Part shown: positions 16,832 to 25,684 of the stretch, in pieces | Layout: each line of letters starts with the position of its first letter | How positions within the stretch are numbered: position 1 is the first letter of the stretch | Assembly: GCA_017744735.1 (NCBI GenBank) | Contig: JAGIAR010000014.1 | Coordinates: 1-64,000 of the forward strand | Length of the DNA: 64,000 nt | Source: Novosphingobium sp. | Lineage (GTDB): Bacteria; Pseudomonadota; Alphaproteobacteria; Sphingomonadales; Sphingomonadaceae | Direction: 5' to 3' | Translations under genes and position numbers: made by a program | Notes under the pieces: generated by a model | Told to the model about the DNA's origin: nothing | Database searches by the model: none | What the model saw: only the letters and a program-made list of their open reading frames with translations

Positions 16832-18976
16832 TCAGTGCGTCTGGCTCTGCAGCCCGGTCGGCCCGTTCACGATTCCCTTCCGGCGGTTGATCGTATCGGT
16901 GACGATATAGGCCTTGATCGCATCGATATCGGCCTGGCTCAACGAGTCCGAGAAGCTCGCCATGCCGGCGTTGGACAGCGCCCCGTCGCGCACGATCTGG
17001 TCGAAACTGTCGATCACCGGCTGCTGGAGCATCCACAAATTCGGATAGATCCCGATCGAGCCGCCCGCCGCGTGGCAGCGGCTGCAATTGTCCATGAACA
17101 ATTTCTGCCCACGCTGCAGCTCGGCAGCGCTCGCGGCGATCGGCTTGGGCAGCGGCGGCAGCACCGGCGGTTTGCGCTTGGGCGGGAGCGGGATCGCCCC
17201 GCCGCCGACCTTCAGCACCACCAGCCGCTGGTAGTTCTCATGGTCGAACCCGGCCACGCCCGGCATGAAGGCCCCGCCCTGCGGACCGCCCGCACCGGCG
17301 AGTACCGCGATATATTGCTGGCCTTCGAGCTCGTAGGTCATCGGCGCGGCGGTGATCACCGTGCCGATGAAGATATGCGCGACCTGCTTGCCGCTGGCCG
17401 CATCGTAGGCGTCGAGATAGCCGCTCGCGCTGCCCTGGAACACCAGATCGCCCGCGACCATCGTGCCGCCGCCGAGGAAGGTCGGCAGGGTCACGCTCCA
17501 GCGCGGCTTGTTGGCGACCGGATCCCACGCGGTCAGCCGCCCTTCGAACTTGCTCTGCGGGCGGCCCGCGAGATCCTCTTTCGAGAAGGGCGGGAAGCGG
17601 CCTTCGGCATACTGGTTGATATGCCCCGGCACGAACTTTGCCGGGGTGATCTGCGACAGGCGCATCCCCGCGTCATAGGTCGGAATATAGACCAGGCCGG
17701 TGCGCGGACTGAACGCCATCGGCGCCCAGCCGTGCCCGCCTGCCCCGCTCGGCCAGACGAGCTTGGGACCGTCGCGGTAGATCGCCTCCGGATTGATCCT
17801 GGGCCGCCCGGTCTGCATGTCGATCCCGGTCATCCAGTTGACGCGGGCATAGGGATTGGCGCGCAGCAGCTTGCCGGTGTCGCGATCGAGCACGTAGAAC
17901 ACGCCGTTCTTGGGCGCCTGCATGATCACGTGGCGCGGCTTGCCGTCGATCTCGATATTCGCGAGCACCAGGGGCGCGGTTGCGGCATAGTCCCAATTAT
18001 CGCCCGGAACCTCTTGATAATGCCACTTAACCCGGCCGGTCTTGGCGTTGACCGCGACGATCGACGAGAGATACAGCTCGTCCATCACCTTGCCGCTCTT
18101 GCTCCGCAGCCATGAGGGATGCGGCCCGCCGTTGCCGGTGCCGATGAAGGCGGTATCGGTCTCGGGATCGTAGGCGAGACCGGCCCAGGCATTGCCGCCG
18201 AGGCCCATGTCCCAGCGCGCGTCGGCCGGCCAGGTCTTGCGTGCGGCGGTCACGTCGGGGTTTTCGTCCGGTCCCTTGGCCGGATCGCCCGGAACCACCC
18301 AGAAGCGCCAGGCGAGCTTGCCGGTCTTGAGATCGAACGCCGAGACATAGCCGCGCGACCCCATGTCGCCGCCGCCGTTGCCGATGATCACGACATTGCC
18401 GGCGATCTGGGGGAAGCCGTTGGAGGCATAGTTCCAGTGCCGGTCGACGAAGGTGTCGGACTTCCACACCTGGTGGCCGGTCTTGGCGTCGATCGCGTAG
18501 AGATAGCCGTCGAGCGAGCCGACGAAGACCTTGCCGTCGGCCAGCGCGATCCCGCGGTTGGAGACGCTGCAACAGGCGTTGCGCGCGTATTGGCCGTCGG
18601 CTTTGGTGTCGAAGATCCAGCGGGTCGCGCCGGTCTTGGCGTCGATCGCATAGGCCTCGCCCCATGGGCCCGAGAAATACAGCGTGCCGTCCTGCATCAC
18701 CGGGGTCGATTGCAGCGCGTAATGAATTCCGCCGCGGATCTTGAAGCCGGTGAATTCGAAGGCGAGCCCGAGCTTGCCCGCGTTGTCCGCGTCGATTCCC
18801 TCGAGCGGGGAATAATAGCTGTCGCCCAGATCGCGACCGGGGCGCGACCAGTCGCCGGCAGTCTTCGGCGCGCCGAGCAGCATTTGCGAAGCCTTGTCCT
18901 CGCCATGCCCGCCGCAGGCCGACAGCATCAGCCCGCAGCCCAGCGCTACGGCAGCCAGAACCCTACCCATTCTCAT
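16832..18976 (-). CDS. PQQ-dependent alcohol dehydrogenase with C-terminal cytochrome c domain
   Basis: A 714-residue periplasmic quinohaemoprotein. It starts with a signal sequence whose LMLSACGG looks like a lipobox. The eight-bladed propeller shows the adjacent-cysteine PQQ contact in YARNACCSVSNRG and repeated W-docking segments (YAIDAKTGATRW, LYAIDAKTGHQVW, VVAVNAKTGRVKW). After a proline-rich linker (PLPPKRKPPVLPPLPKP) comes a haem c domain with MDNCSRCHAAGG. The enzyme oxidises alcohols and passes electrons to its own haem and then to another cytochrome, plausibly the dihaem cytochrome at 21549-22190. It lies 29 bases downstream of the Rieske oxygenase gene on the same strand, so hydroxylation and alcohol oxidation are probably co-regulated. 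Confidence 0.92.
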   Translation of the reverse strand: MRMGRVLAAVALGCGLMLSACGGHGEDKASQMLLGAPKTAGDWSRPGRDLGDSYYSPLEGIDADNAGKLGLAFEFTGFKIRGGIHYALQSTPVMQDGTLYFSGPWGEAYAIDAKTGATRWIFDTKADGQYARNACCSVSNRGIALADGKVFVGSLDGYLYAIDAKTGHQVWKSDTFVDRHWNYASNGFPQIAGNVVIIGNGGGDMGSRGYVSAFDLKTGKLAWRFWVVPGDPAKGPDENPDVTAARKTWPADARWDMGLGGNAWAGLAYDPETDTAFIGTGNGGPHPSWLRSKSGKVMDELYLSSIVAVNAKTGRVKWHYQEVPGDNWDYAATAPLVLANIEIDGKPRHVIMQAPKNGVFYVLDRDTGKLLRANPYARVNWMTGIDMQTGRPRINPEAIYRDGPKLVWPSGAGGHGWAPMAFSPRTGLVYIPTYDAGMRLSQITPAKFVPGHINQYAEGRFPPFSKEDLAGRPQSKFEGRLTAWDPVANKPRWSVTLPTFLGGGTMVAGDLVFQGSASGYLDAYDAASGKQVAHIFIGTVITAAPMTYELEGQQYIAVLAGAGGPQGGAFMPGVAGFDHENYQRLVVLKVGGGAIPLPPKRKPPVLPPLPKPIAASAAELQRGQKLFMDNCSRCHAAGGSIGIYPNLWMLQQPVIDSFDQIVRDGALSNAGMASFSDSLSQADIDAIKAYIVTDTINRRKGIVNGPTGLQSQTH

Positions 18977-19005
18977 CCCAAAACCCGTCCTTTGCTCACG
19001 GCGTT

Positions 19006-20118
19006 TTATTCGGCGGCGATTTCTGCCTGCCGGGCCTCCCCCGCCTGCCCGGTCTCCCCCGCCTGCCCGATCTCCCCCGCCTGTTCGTCGGCGATCATCT
19101 GCTTGAGAAGGCGCCGCGCCATCACCGGTGCGGCATCGGTCTTGAGCATCACCGGGCCGAGCGCCTCAATGTCGCCGGTGTTGCCCATGCGCGACTGCAC
19201 CGCCTCGATCATCGGCTCGTCCTGGGTGCGAAAGGCGGTGTTGAGCACGCCGCGCAGGGCATCGTCGATCGCCGGATCGTCGATCTTGAGGTTGCGCGCC
19301 GCCGCAAAGAAGTAATGGCAGGTGATCTCGGTCTCGGGCGTCATGCAATGCGCCTGCGGGAAGCAGAACCCGTCCATCTCGGCCTGGCCCTCGAAGTAGG
19401 TGCCGTTGTCGAAGTCGATCAGCGCGGGCGGATACCAGTGCATGTGGGTGCGCGAGATTGCCGGCTCTGCGGGGAAGCCGAACAGGTCGATCGTCGCCTG
19501 GTTCGGCGGCAGGCCGTTCCGGTGGCGATAGTAATGCACGCTGCGGTCGGTCTTCTCGACCGAGGTGGTGGTGGCGGCCAGTTGCTGTTCCGGCGTGACC
19601 CCCGGCATCTTGAACCCCGGGTGGAGATAGGGCGCATGGGTCAGGTCGAGCAGATTGTCGCTGACGAGCTGGTAATTGCCCTTCACCTCGAGATGCCCGC
19701 GCAGCACGCGCCAGGTACTGTCGTCTTCCAGATAGGGGAAATGCGGGATCGTCGCCGTATCGGCCAGCGCCGCCTCGCCCGGCCATATCCACACGAAGCC
19801 GTAGCGTTCGAACAGGGTGAAGCTCTCGATGTCGGCGGCGGAGAGCGCCTTGCCGGCATTGTGCGGGTTGGAAACGCATTTGCCCGCGCAGTCGAAGCGC
19901 AGCCCGTGATAGCCGCATTCGATGTCGTCCCCCACCAGCCGCCCGATCGACAGCGGCGCGAAGCGGTGCGGGCAGCGATCGACCAGCGCGACCGGGGTGC
20001 CGTCTTCCTTGCGGTAGAACACCATCGGAATGTCGAGCAGCTTGCGCGCCAGCGGGGTGCGCGTGACTTCGTCGGTGAAGGCTGCGACGTACCAGCAGTT
20101 CTTCAGATACAGGCCCAC
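19006..20118 (-). CDS. Rieske-type aromatic oxygenase, alpha subunit (copy 1)
   Basis: The oxygenase component of a monooxygenase or O-demethylase of the DdmC/VanA/LigX type. The Rieske 2Fe-2S motif is CPHRFAPLSIG...CGYHGLRF at residues 47-70. The mononuclear iron site is in SDNLLDLTHAPYLHPGF near residue 155. A CHYFFAAARN motif typical of DdmC/VanA enzymes follows. The start is placed at GTG 20118, just before YLKNCWYVAA, where homologues begin. The ribosome site is weak. The tail is unusual: an 18-bp tandem repeat adds (AGExGQ) units to the C-terminus. The likely reductant is the ferredoxin/reductase pair at 31587-33135, as no reductase is adjacent. It is followed by the PQQ dehydrogenase and is divergent from an MFS gene, with an operator between. 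Confidence 0.9.
   Translation of the reverse strand: MGLYLKNCWYVAAFTDEVTRTPLARKLLDIPMVFYRKEDGTPVALVDRCPHRFAPLSIGRLVGDDIECGYHGLRFDCAGKCVSNPHNAGKALSAADIESFTLFERYGFVWIWPGEAALADTATIPHFPYLEDDSTWRVLRGHLEVKGNYQLVSDNLLDLTHAPYLHPGFKMPGVTPEQQLAATTTSVEKTDRSVHYYRHRNGLPPNQATIDLFGFPAEPAISRTHMHWYPPALIDFDNGTYFEGQAEMDGFCFPQAHCMTPETEITCHYFFAAARNLKIDDPAIDDALRGVLNTAFRTQDEPMIEAVQSRMGNTGDIEALGPVMLKTDAAPVMARRLLKQMIADEQAGEIGQAGETGQAGEARQAEIAAE
19036..19083. repeat. 18-bp tandem repeat in the 3' end of the Rieske gene
   Basis: About 2.7 copies of CTCCCCCGCCTGCCCGGT (the second unit ends GAT, the third is cut after CTG). The repeat stays in frame and encodes an AGE-x-GQ series at the protein tail. Copy number could vary by slippage. 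Confidence 0.88.
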
Positions 20119-20197
20119 GGTCTCTCTCGTCTTATGGTTTGTGCTCCCACCGATACCACGCCGGGACAGGCGAAGCCGATAGCAGATCAAACACAGG

Positions 20198-20223
20198 ATT
20201 GACTAACACTATTTGCTACCACA
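20198..20223. promoter_or_regulatory. candidate FCD/GntR 26-bp operator between the Rieske and MFS genes
   Basis: Two abutting 13-mers, ATTGACTAACACT and ATTTGCTACCACA. The site lies in the 129-base divergent gap, 24 bases before the chosen MFS start. Confidence 0.55.
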
Positions 20224-20247
20224 AACATGCACCCGGAGAGAAGCCCC

Positions 20248-21549
20248 ATGGCAGATGCAGTGTTGGCAGCAGCGCCCGGAGAGGCGGAGGAAACGGCGCG
20301 GCCGCAGCTGCGGGCGTTCGCGTCGCTGGTGATTCTCTCGGGCATCGTCGGGCTCAACACGGTCGACCGAAACATGTTCGGCCTGCTGCTCCCGCAGATC
20401 CAGCACGACGTTCCGATTTCCGACACCGCGATGGGCTTCCTGATGGGGCCGGCCTTCGTGATCGTCTATTCCTTCGCCGGGGTGCCGATCGCCTGGCTGG
20501 CCGACCGCACCGGGCGGCGCAACATCATCGCCGCCGGGCTCGCCTTCTGGAGCGCGGTGACCGCCCTTACCGGCGCGGCGCAGAGCCTGGTCCACCTGCT
20601 CGCCGCCCGCATGGCGCTGGGCGTGGGCGAGGCGAGCAACATGGCGCCGACCTCGGCCTTGATCGGCGACATGTTCCGCGGGCGCTGGCGGGTGCTGGCG
20701 ATGGCGGTGTTCTCCGCCGGCGGGCCGCTGGCGATCATGCTGTGCTATCCGCTGATCGGCTGGATCGCAGAACGGCACAGCTGGCGCTTCGCCTATCCGG
20801 TGATGGGCGCGGTCGGACTGCTGGTCGCGCTGCTGACGCTGGCGGTGGTGCGCGAGCCGAAGCGGAAAGCCGCCGCCGCGGCCCCCGCCGAAACCTCCGA
20901 TGGATTCTTCAGATCGGCCTTCAATATACTGTGGTCGAAAAGCTTTCTTCTTCTCTGCGCGGGCGGAGTGATGGTCAGTATCAACTATTCCGCCGTGCTC
21001 GCCTGGATTCCGGCCTTCATGCTCCGGGTTCACGGGCTCGACGCACAGGCGACCGGCGCGCTACTGGGTACCTACAAAGGCCTGATCGGCGTCTTCGCGA
21101 CGCTCGCCGGCGGCGTGGTGGTCACGCTGCTGATGCGGCTCGACCGGCGCTGGATGGCGTGGGCCCCGGCGCTGTTCGCGCTGGCGATGATCCCGGCGCA
21201 GCTGATGCTGCTGCTTGCCGACAATCCGTTGTGGTGGCACGTCGGCCTCGCGCTCGAGACGGTCGGGATGCAGGGCATCACCCCCGCCCTGTTCGCGCTG
21301 CTGATCACCCTGCTCGAGCCGCGCGTGCGCGCGACCGGGGCAGCGCTTTACCTGCTGATCTTCAACCTCCTGGGCCAGAGCATCGGCCCGGTTGCGGTTG
21401 GCTGGCTCAACGACCATGCGTTCGCCTCGCTCGGGCCTGAGGCGATCCGCTATTCGCTGCTTACCGCGCCGGCCGTGATCGCGCTGGGCGTCATCCTGCT
21501 GTTCGCGCTCTCGCTTTCGATGGAAGGCGGAAAGGAAGAGATCGACTGA
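20248..21549 (+). CDS. MFS transporter, Spinster-like
   Basis: A 433-residue inner-membrane carrier with about twelve predicted membrane spans. MFS motif A appears as AWLADRTGRRNI between the second and third helices, and LTGAAQSLVHLLAARMALGV resembles the motif B region. The N-terminal VGLNTVDRNMFGLLLPQI is like that of Spinster-group permeases common in sphingomonad catabolic clusters. I chose the ATG at 20248 with GGAGAG ahead of it. The ATG at 20227 lacks a site. Its stop overlaps the start of the cytochrome gene (TGATG), so the three genes 20248-22960 are translationally coupled. It probably imports the Rieske substrate or a product, which is inference. Confidence 0.88.
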   Translation: MADAVLAAAPGEAEETARPQLRAFASLVILSGIVGLNTVDRNMFGLLLPQIQHDVPISDTAMGFLMGPAFVIVYSFAGVPIAWLADRTGRRNIIAAGLAFWSAVTALTGAAQSLVHLLAARMALGVGEASNMAPTSALIGDMFRGRWRVLAMAVFSAGGPLAIMLCYPLIGWIAERHSWRFAYPVMGAVGLLVALLTLAVVREPKRKAAAAAPAETSDGFFRSAFNILWSKSFLLLCAGGVMVSINYSAVLAWIPAFMLRVHGLDAQATGALLGTYKGLIGVFATLAGGVVVTLLMRLDRRWMAWAPALFALAMIPAQLMLLLADNPLWWHVGLALETVGMQGITPALFALLITLLEPRVRATGAALYLLIFNLLGQSIGPVAVGWLNDHAFASLGPEAIRYSLLTAPAVIALGVILLFALSLSMEGGKEEID

Positions 21550-22190
21550 TGACTTCGCTCAATCGCCTCGTCGGCCTTGCGCTCGCTTCGGCAGGTGCGC
21601 TCACCCTTGCGGCAGCGGGGCTCGCGGCGGACGCGCCGCAACCTACTAAGGTTTCGTGGCGCTCGCCTCCGGGCGATCCGAAGCGCGGGGCGCAACTCGC
21701 CCAGCCGTGCCTCGCCTGCCACGCGGCGAGCGCGCCCGAGATGACGCCGCATGCGCCCAAGCTGAACCGCACCCGCCAGAGCTATCTCGTCTCCGCCCTG
21801 CTCGCCTTCCGCGACGGCCAGCGCCAGAGCGCGATCATGGGGCCGATGGTTGCCGGGCTGAAGGATCAAGATATCCGCGACCTCGCCGCCTATGTCTCGG
21901 GCGAGATGCTCGACAAGCCGCCCAAGTCGAACGAGCAGGACCCCTATTACGGCTTCGTGCGCGCCCATTGCACCATGTGCCACGGCGAATCCGGGATCGG
22001 CGAGATGGAAGGAATGCCGGTGCTCACCGGCCAGGATCCCGCCTATCTCCAGAACGCGCTGGAGGAATACCGCAAGGGCATCCGCAAGGACCCGACGATG
22101 GCCGGGGTCGCCGCGAAGCTGACGCCCGAGCAGGAAAAGGGCGCCGCCGCCTATTTTGCCCAATACGACTGGCTGGAGAAGCTCAAGTGA
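21549..22190 (+). CDS. dihaem cytochrome c (c4/c553-like)
   Basis: A 213-residue periplasmic electron carrier. A Sec signal (LVGLALASAGALTLAAAGLA) precedes the mature protein. Two haem c attachment motifs are present, CLACH near residue 55 and CTMCH near residue 140, in two similar halves with methionine ligand candidates (SAIMGPMVAGL and PTMAGVAAKL). This is the cytochrome c4 layout. It overlaps the MFS stop and the following FGE-fold gene start. Given the PQQ dehydrogenase encoded 2.5 kb away across the divergent promoter, it is a good candidate for that enzyme's electron acceptor, linking it to the terminal oxidase. That link is inferred. Confidence 0.88.
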   Translation: MTSLNRLVGLALASAGALTLAAAGLAADAPQPTKVSWRSPPGDPKRGAQLAQPCLACHAASAPEMTPHAPKLNRTRQSYLVSALLAFRDGQRQSAIMGPMVAGLKDQDIRDLAAYVSGEMLDKPPKSNEQDPYYGFVRAHCTMCHGESGIGEMEGMPVLTGQDPAYLQNALEEYRKGIRKDPTMAGVAAKLTPEQEKGAAAYFAQYDWLEKLK

Positions 22191-22960
22191 AGCGCGCCCT
22201 CCTCGCCCTTGCCGCCGCCGGCGCTGTCGCCGCGTGCCATTCCTCGTCGGGTACGCCGCTCCCCGAGATGATCGACGTGAAGGCCGGCAGCTTCCTGATG
22301 GGCGCGCCCGCCGACGCCGACGCACAGCAGGGCAAGCCGCAGCACCAGGTGACGATCCGCGCGTTCCGCCTCGGCGCGACCGAGGTGACCTTCGACCAGT
22401 ACGACGCTTTCGCCAATGCCACCAAGCGCCCGCTGCCGCAGGACGACGGCCTCGGCCGCGGCGCGCGCCCGGTGATCAACATCGATCGCGGCGACATGCT
22501 GGCCTATATCGACTGGCTCAACCGGACCAGCGGCCACACCGGCTATCGCCTGCCGAGCGAGGCCGAGTGGGAATATGCCGCGCGCGCGGGCACCACCACG
22601 GACTTCTACTGGGGCAACGAGCCCGATCCGGACAAGGCCAACACCCGCACCAACAAAGGATCCGACCACTTCGCATTCACTTCGCCGGCCAGGACCTTCC
22701 CCGCCAATCCCTGGGGGTTCTACGACATGGCCGGCAATGTGTGGGAAATGACCGCCGACTGCCTGTTCGCCGACTATGCCGGGGCGCCGGTCGACGGCAG
22801 CCCGCATGTCGAGCCCGGCTGCGCGATCCACATGGTCCGGGGCGGCGACTATTCGAGCTCCAAGCGCGGACAGAAGCCGACCGCGCGCGCGGCCGCCGGC
22901 GATCACTTCCGCTCGGGCAGCCTCGGCTTCCGGGTGGCGCAGGACGGGTCCGCGGAATAG
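22187..22960 (+). CDS. FGE-sulfatase-fold (SUMF1-like) lipoprotein lacking active-site cysteines
   Basis: A 257-residue protein beginning with a lipoprotein signal (LAAAGAVAAC, Cys-17). The rest is the FGE-sulfatase domain: MIDVKAGSFLMGAP, ATEVTFDQYDAFANAT, the hallmark YRLPSEAEWEYAARAG, WGFYDMAGNVWEMTADC, and the end VRGGDYSSSKRG followed by GSLGFRVAQD. Genuine formylglycine-generating enzymes carry two cysteines in that last region; here they are absent, so it cannot be a standard FGE. No sulfatase gene is in the window. The GTG start at 22187 overlaps the cytochrome stop. It is probably a periplasmic structural, ligand-binding or maturation partner of the cytochrome or the PQQ system. The role is unknown. 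Confidence 0.82.
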   Translation: MKRALLALAAAGAVAACHSSSGTPLPEMIDVKAGSFLMGAPADADAQQGKPQHQVTIRAFRLGATEVTFDQYDAFANATKRPLPQDDGLGRGARPVINIDRGDMLAYIDWLNRTSGHTGYRLPSEAEWEYAARAGTTTDFYWGNEPDPDKANTRTNKGSDHFAFTSPARTFPANPWGFYDMAGNVWEMTADCLFADYAGAPVDGSPHVEPGCAIHMVRGGDYSSSKRGQKPTARAAAGDHFRSGSLGFRVAQDGSAE

Positions 22961-23051
22961 TTCCGTCTCGATTGCCCGGGCAGCGCCTCGAATTGCGCAA
23001 ACGCAGCGCTCGTGGCAGGAATTTACGAACCTAAACTTCGCTTAAGGTTCT

Positions 23052-24521
23052 TCATTTCGCCTTCCTGAGCAGGTCGTCGCCGTCGCCCTGCTTCAGCGCA
23101 AGGAAGCTCACGATCGACAGCAGCATGATCCCCGCGAGCACCAGCGTGGGCATGGTGAAGGACGCCCGAACCGTCTGCCCGCCGATCGCCGAATAGCCCA
23201 GCAGGATCGCGGTCAGGCTGATCCCGAAGGCCATCGCCAGGCGCTGGACCACCGCCGCGACCGAGGTCGCGCTGCCGAGCGCTTCGGCCGGAAGGCCGGA
23301 GAAGTTGAGCCCGGCAAGGGTCGAAAGCTGGATCGAATGGACCAGCCCGAACACGAACATGAAGCCGCCGAGGATCCAGAAGGAATCGCCTTTGTGGAAC
23401 GCCAGCAGCGCCACCAGCAGCAACCCCATCGTGCCGCTGTTGAAGATCAGCAGCGCCTTGATCCCGAGCCGCTTGAGCAGCGGATCGAGCCCGAGCCGCA
23501 GGGCGATCTGCCCGAAGGCGAGCACCGCCATCAGATACCCGGCGACGACCGCCGAGCCGCCGAGGCCGAGCTGGAAGAACAGCGGGAACAGGAACATCGT
23601 CGCCCCGAGCACCACCCGCGAGAACGACCCGCCGAGCACCGCCACGCGGAACGCGCGATAGCGGAACAGCTTGAGATCGAGGATCGGATCGCCCTTGCGC
23701 GCATGGAACGCGTAGGCGGCCGACGCAGCGATCCCGATCGCCAGCGCCAGCACCGCCTGGTCGCGGATCGCACTCTCGGCCGCGACAATCTCGAACGCCG
23801 CCTGCAGGGCGACCAGCGCCACCGCCACCAGCACGAAGCCAGGAAAATCGAACCGTTTGGTCCCGGCCGCTTCGACCTTCTGCAGCATGCGCCACGCCAG
23901 GCCGAGGCCCAGCACCCCGAGCGGCAGGTTGATGAAGAAGATCCAGCGCCAGTCGAACAGCGTTGTGATCCACCCGCCGACCACCGGCCCGAGCATCGGC
24001 CCGAGCAGGCCGGGTATGATCATGTAGCTCATTGCCCGCACCAGTTCCTCGCGCGGGAAACTGCGCGCCAGGATCAGCCGCCCGACCGGCGTCATCAGCG
24101 CCCCGCCGACGCCCTGGAGGAAGCGCCCGGCGACGAGCTGGGCCAGGCTGGCGCTGAGTCCGCAGAGCAGCGAGCCGAGCACGAACACCGCGATCGACGC
24201 CATGAAGATGCGTTTCGCTTCGAACCGATCGGCCAGCCAGCCGGAGGCCGACAGCCAGATCGAGACGCTGACCAGATAGGCGGTCAGCGCGATGCCGATC
24301 TCGCTCGCGCTGACCCCCATCGCGCGGGAGATTTGCGGCAGCGAGGTCGCGATGATCGTGCTGTCGAGCCCCTCCATGAAGAAGCACGCGCCGATCGTCA
24401 GCGGGATCGCCTTCGACGCGGCAAAGGCGGCCGGGTTCGCCGCGCCCGAAGCGATATCCGGAACTTCGCCTTCGGGTGTCGCCGCAGATGCGCGATCGAC
24501 CTGCCGCTCGGGATCGCTCAC
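23052..24521 (-). CDS. MFS transporter, DHA2 (EmrB/QacA) type
   Basis: A 489-residue inner-membrane protein with the fourteen-helix layout of drug:proton antiporters. The segments FMEGLDSTIIATSLPQI, SGWLADRFEAKRIFM (motif A) and IPGLLGPMLGPVVGGWI (motif C of exporters) are visible. Motif C points to export rather than uptake. The GTG start at 24521 overlaps the stop of the second Rieske gene (GTGA), so the two are translationally coupled. It may expel a toxic product of that oxygenase, or the parent compound. No EmrA-like adaptor gene is present. It ends 91 bases from the convergent FGE-fold gene. A short GAACCT/AGGTTC hairpin at 23027-23050 lies in that gap. Confidence 0.87.
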   Translation of the reverse strand: MSDPERQVDRASAATPEGEVPDIASGAANPAAFAASKAIPLTIGACFFMEGLDSTIIATSLPQISRAMGVSASEIGIALTAYLVSVSIWLSASGWLADRFEAKRIFMASIAVFVLGSLLCGLSASLAQLVAGRFLQGVGGALMTPVGRLILARSFPREELVRAMSYMIIPGLLGPMLGPVVGGWITTLFDWRWIFFINLPLGVLGLGLAWRMLQKVEAAGTKRFDFPGFVLVAVALVALQAAFEIVAAESAIRDQAVLALAIGIAASAAYAFHARKGDPILDLKLFRYRAFRVAVLGGSFSRVVLGATMFLFPLFFQLGLGGSAVVAGYLMAVLAFGQIALRLGLDPLLKRLGIKALLIFNSGTMGLLLVALLAFHKGDSFWILGGFMFVFGLVHSIQLSTLAGLNFSGLPAEALGSATSVAAVVQRLAMAFGISLTAILLGYSAIGGQTVRASFTMPTLVLAGIMLLSIVSFLALKQGDGDDLLRKAK

Positions 24522-25570
24522 GCGGCCTGCCCAGCCCCGATCGCCTCAGCCTCGATCAGCGCGGCGAGCGTGCGGCGCGCGGTGACCGGCCCGCTGTCGG
24601 ACTTGAGCAGCACCGGATCGAGCGCCATCACATCGGTCTCAGCGCCCATCCGCGCCTGCTGCGCCTCGATCATCGGCTCGTCTTCGTTGTGGAAGGCATT
24701 CTCGATGATCCCGAACAATGTGGCATCGGCATCGGGATCGTCGAGCAGCATGTTGCGTCCCTGGCCGAAGAAATAATGGCTGGTGCGGTCGGTCTCGGGG
24801 GTGATCGCATGGATCGCGGGCAGGCACAGGCCGAGCTCCTCGGCCTCGTTCAGACGCGAGGCGCCCGCGTCGAAATAGATCAGCGAAGGCGGCAGCCAGT
24901 GCATATGGCTGCGCGAATCCATCCGCTCGTCCTCGAAGCCGAACAGGCTCCGCGTGGGGCCGTTGGGCGGGAAGTTGAGCCGCCAGCGCTTGGCGATCAC
25001 CCGCTCCCGCTCGCGCACCAGTTCGGTGGTGGTGTTCGCGAAGCGCTCCTCGAGCGAGACGCCCGGAATCGCGAAGGCCGGGTGCAGATAGGGCGCGTGG
25101 GTCAGGTCGAGCAGATTGTCCACCACCAGCTGGTAATTGCCGCGGACCTTGAGATAGCCGAACACGGTCTTGAACTTCGGGTCGGACAGGAAGGCAAAAT
25201 CGGCCGGCAGCTTGCTTTCGTCCGCTTCGGCCTCGCCCATCCAGATCCACAGGAAGCCGTGGCGTTCCAGCAGCGGATAGGATTTCACGCGGGCCGCCTT
25301 GGGCAGCGCGGCATAGTGCGGATTGTAGGCGCAGGCGCCATCGGTGCCAAAGCGCAGCCCGTGATAGGGGCACTGGATCTGGTCCTCGACCACCGCGCCC
25401 ATCGACAGCGGCGCGAAGCGGTGTGGGCAGCGATCGAACAGCGCGTGCGGCTTGCCGTCGGAGGTGCGGAAGAACACCAGATGCTCGCCGAGCAGCTGGC
25501 GCGCCATCGGCGCCTCCGTGACTTCACTCCCGTATGCGGCCGCATACCAGCAATTGCGCAGATAGGTCAC
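24518..25570 (-). CDS. Rieske-type aromatic oxygenase, alpha subunit (copy 2)
   Basis: A 350-residue paralogue of the oxygenase at 19006-20118. The Rieske motif is CPHRFAPLSMG...CPYHGLRF. The mononuclear iron site is VDNLLDLTHAPYLHPAF. The late segment TSHYFFGQGRNMLLDDPDAD matches DdmC-like demethylases. I placed the start at GTG 25570, with GGAG eight bases upstream and homologues beginning with YLRNCWYAAA. An in-frame TTG at 25594 is less likely because it abuts the operator. This copy lacks the repeat tail of copy 1. It is coupled to an MFS exporter. Electrons probably come from the ferredoxin/reductase at 31587-33135. The two oxygenases may act on successive intermediates or different methoxyl positions (inference). 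Confidence 0.9.
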   Translation of the reverse strand: MTYLRNCWYAAAYGSEVTEAPMARQLLGEHLVFFRTSDGKPHALFDRCPHRFAPLSMGAVVEDQIQCPYHGLRFGTDGACAYNPHYAALPKAARVKSYPLLERHGFLWIWMGEAEADESKLPADFAFLSDPKFKTVFGYLKVRGNYQLVVDNLLDLTHAPYLHPAFAIPGVSLEERFANTTTELVRERERVIAKRWRLNFPPNGPTRSLFGFEDERMDSRSHMHWLPPSLIYFDAGASRLNEAEELGLCLPAIHAITPETDRTSHYFFGQGRNMLLDDPDADATLFGIIENAFHNEDEPMIEAQQARMGAETDVMALDPVLLKSDSGPVTARRTLAALIEAEAIGAGQAA

Positions 25571-25594
25571 CGGCGACTCCAAAACTTGGGCCAA

Positions 25595-25620
25595 ATAGTT
25601 ACACTAAATTGCCTAACAAT
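25595..25620. promoter_or_regulatory. candidate FCD/GntR 26-bp operator upstream of the second Rieske gene
   Basis: Two abutting 13-mers, ATAGTTACACTAA and ATTGCCTAACAAT. The second element recurs exactly at 45373-45385. It ends 25 bases before the GTG start. Confidence 0.65.
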
Positions 25621-25684
25621 CTTTTGGAGAGATTTGCAACCCCCTACGGACGCGTTTGATCGCCGGTCGGCTGCGCCTAATTCG

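Noticed and set aside
22187..22960. Formylglycine-generating enzyme acting on a sulfatase
   Set aside because: The active-site cysteine pair is missing and no sulfatase gene with a CxPxR motif was found in the window.
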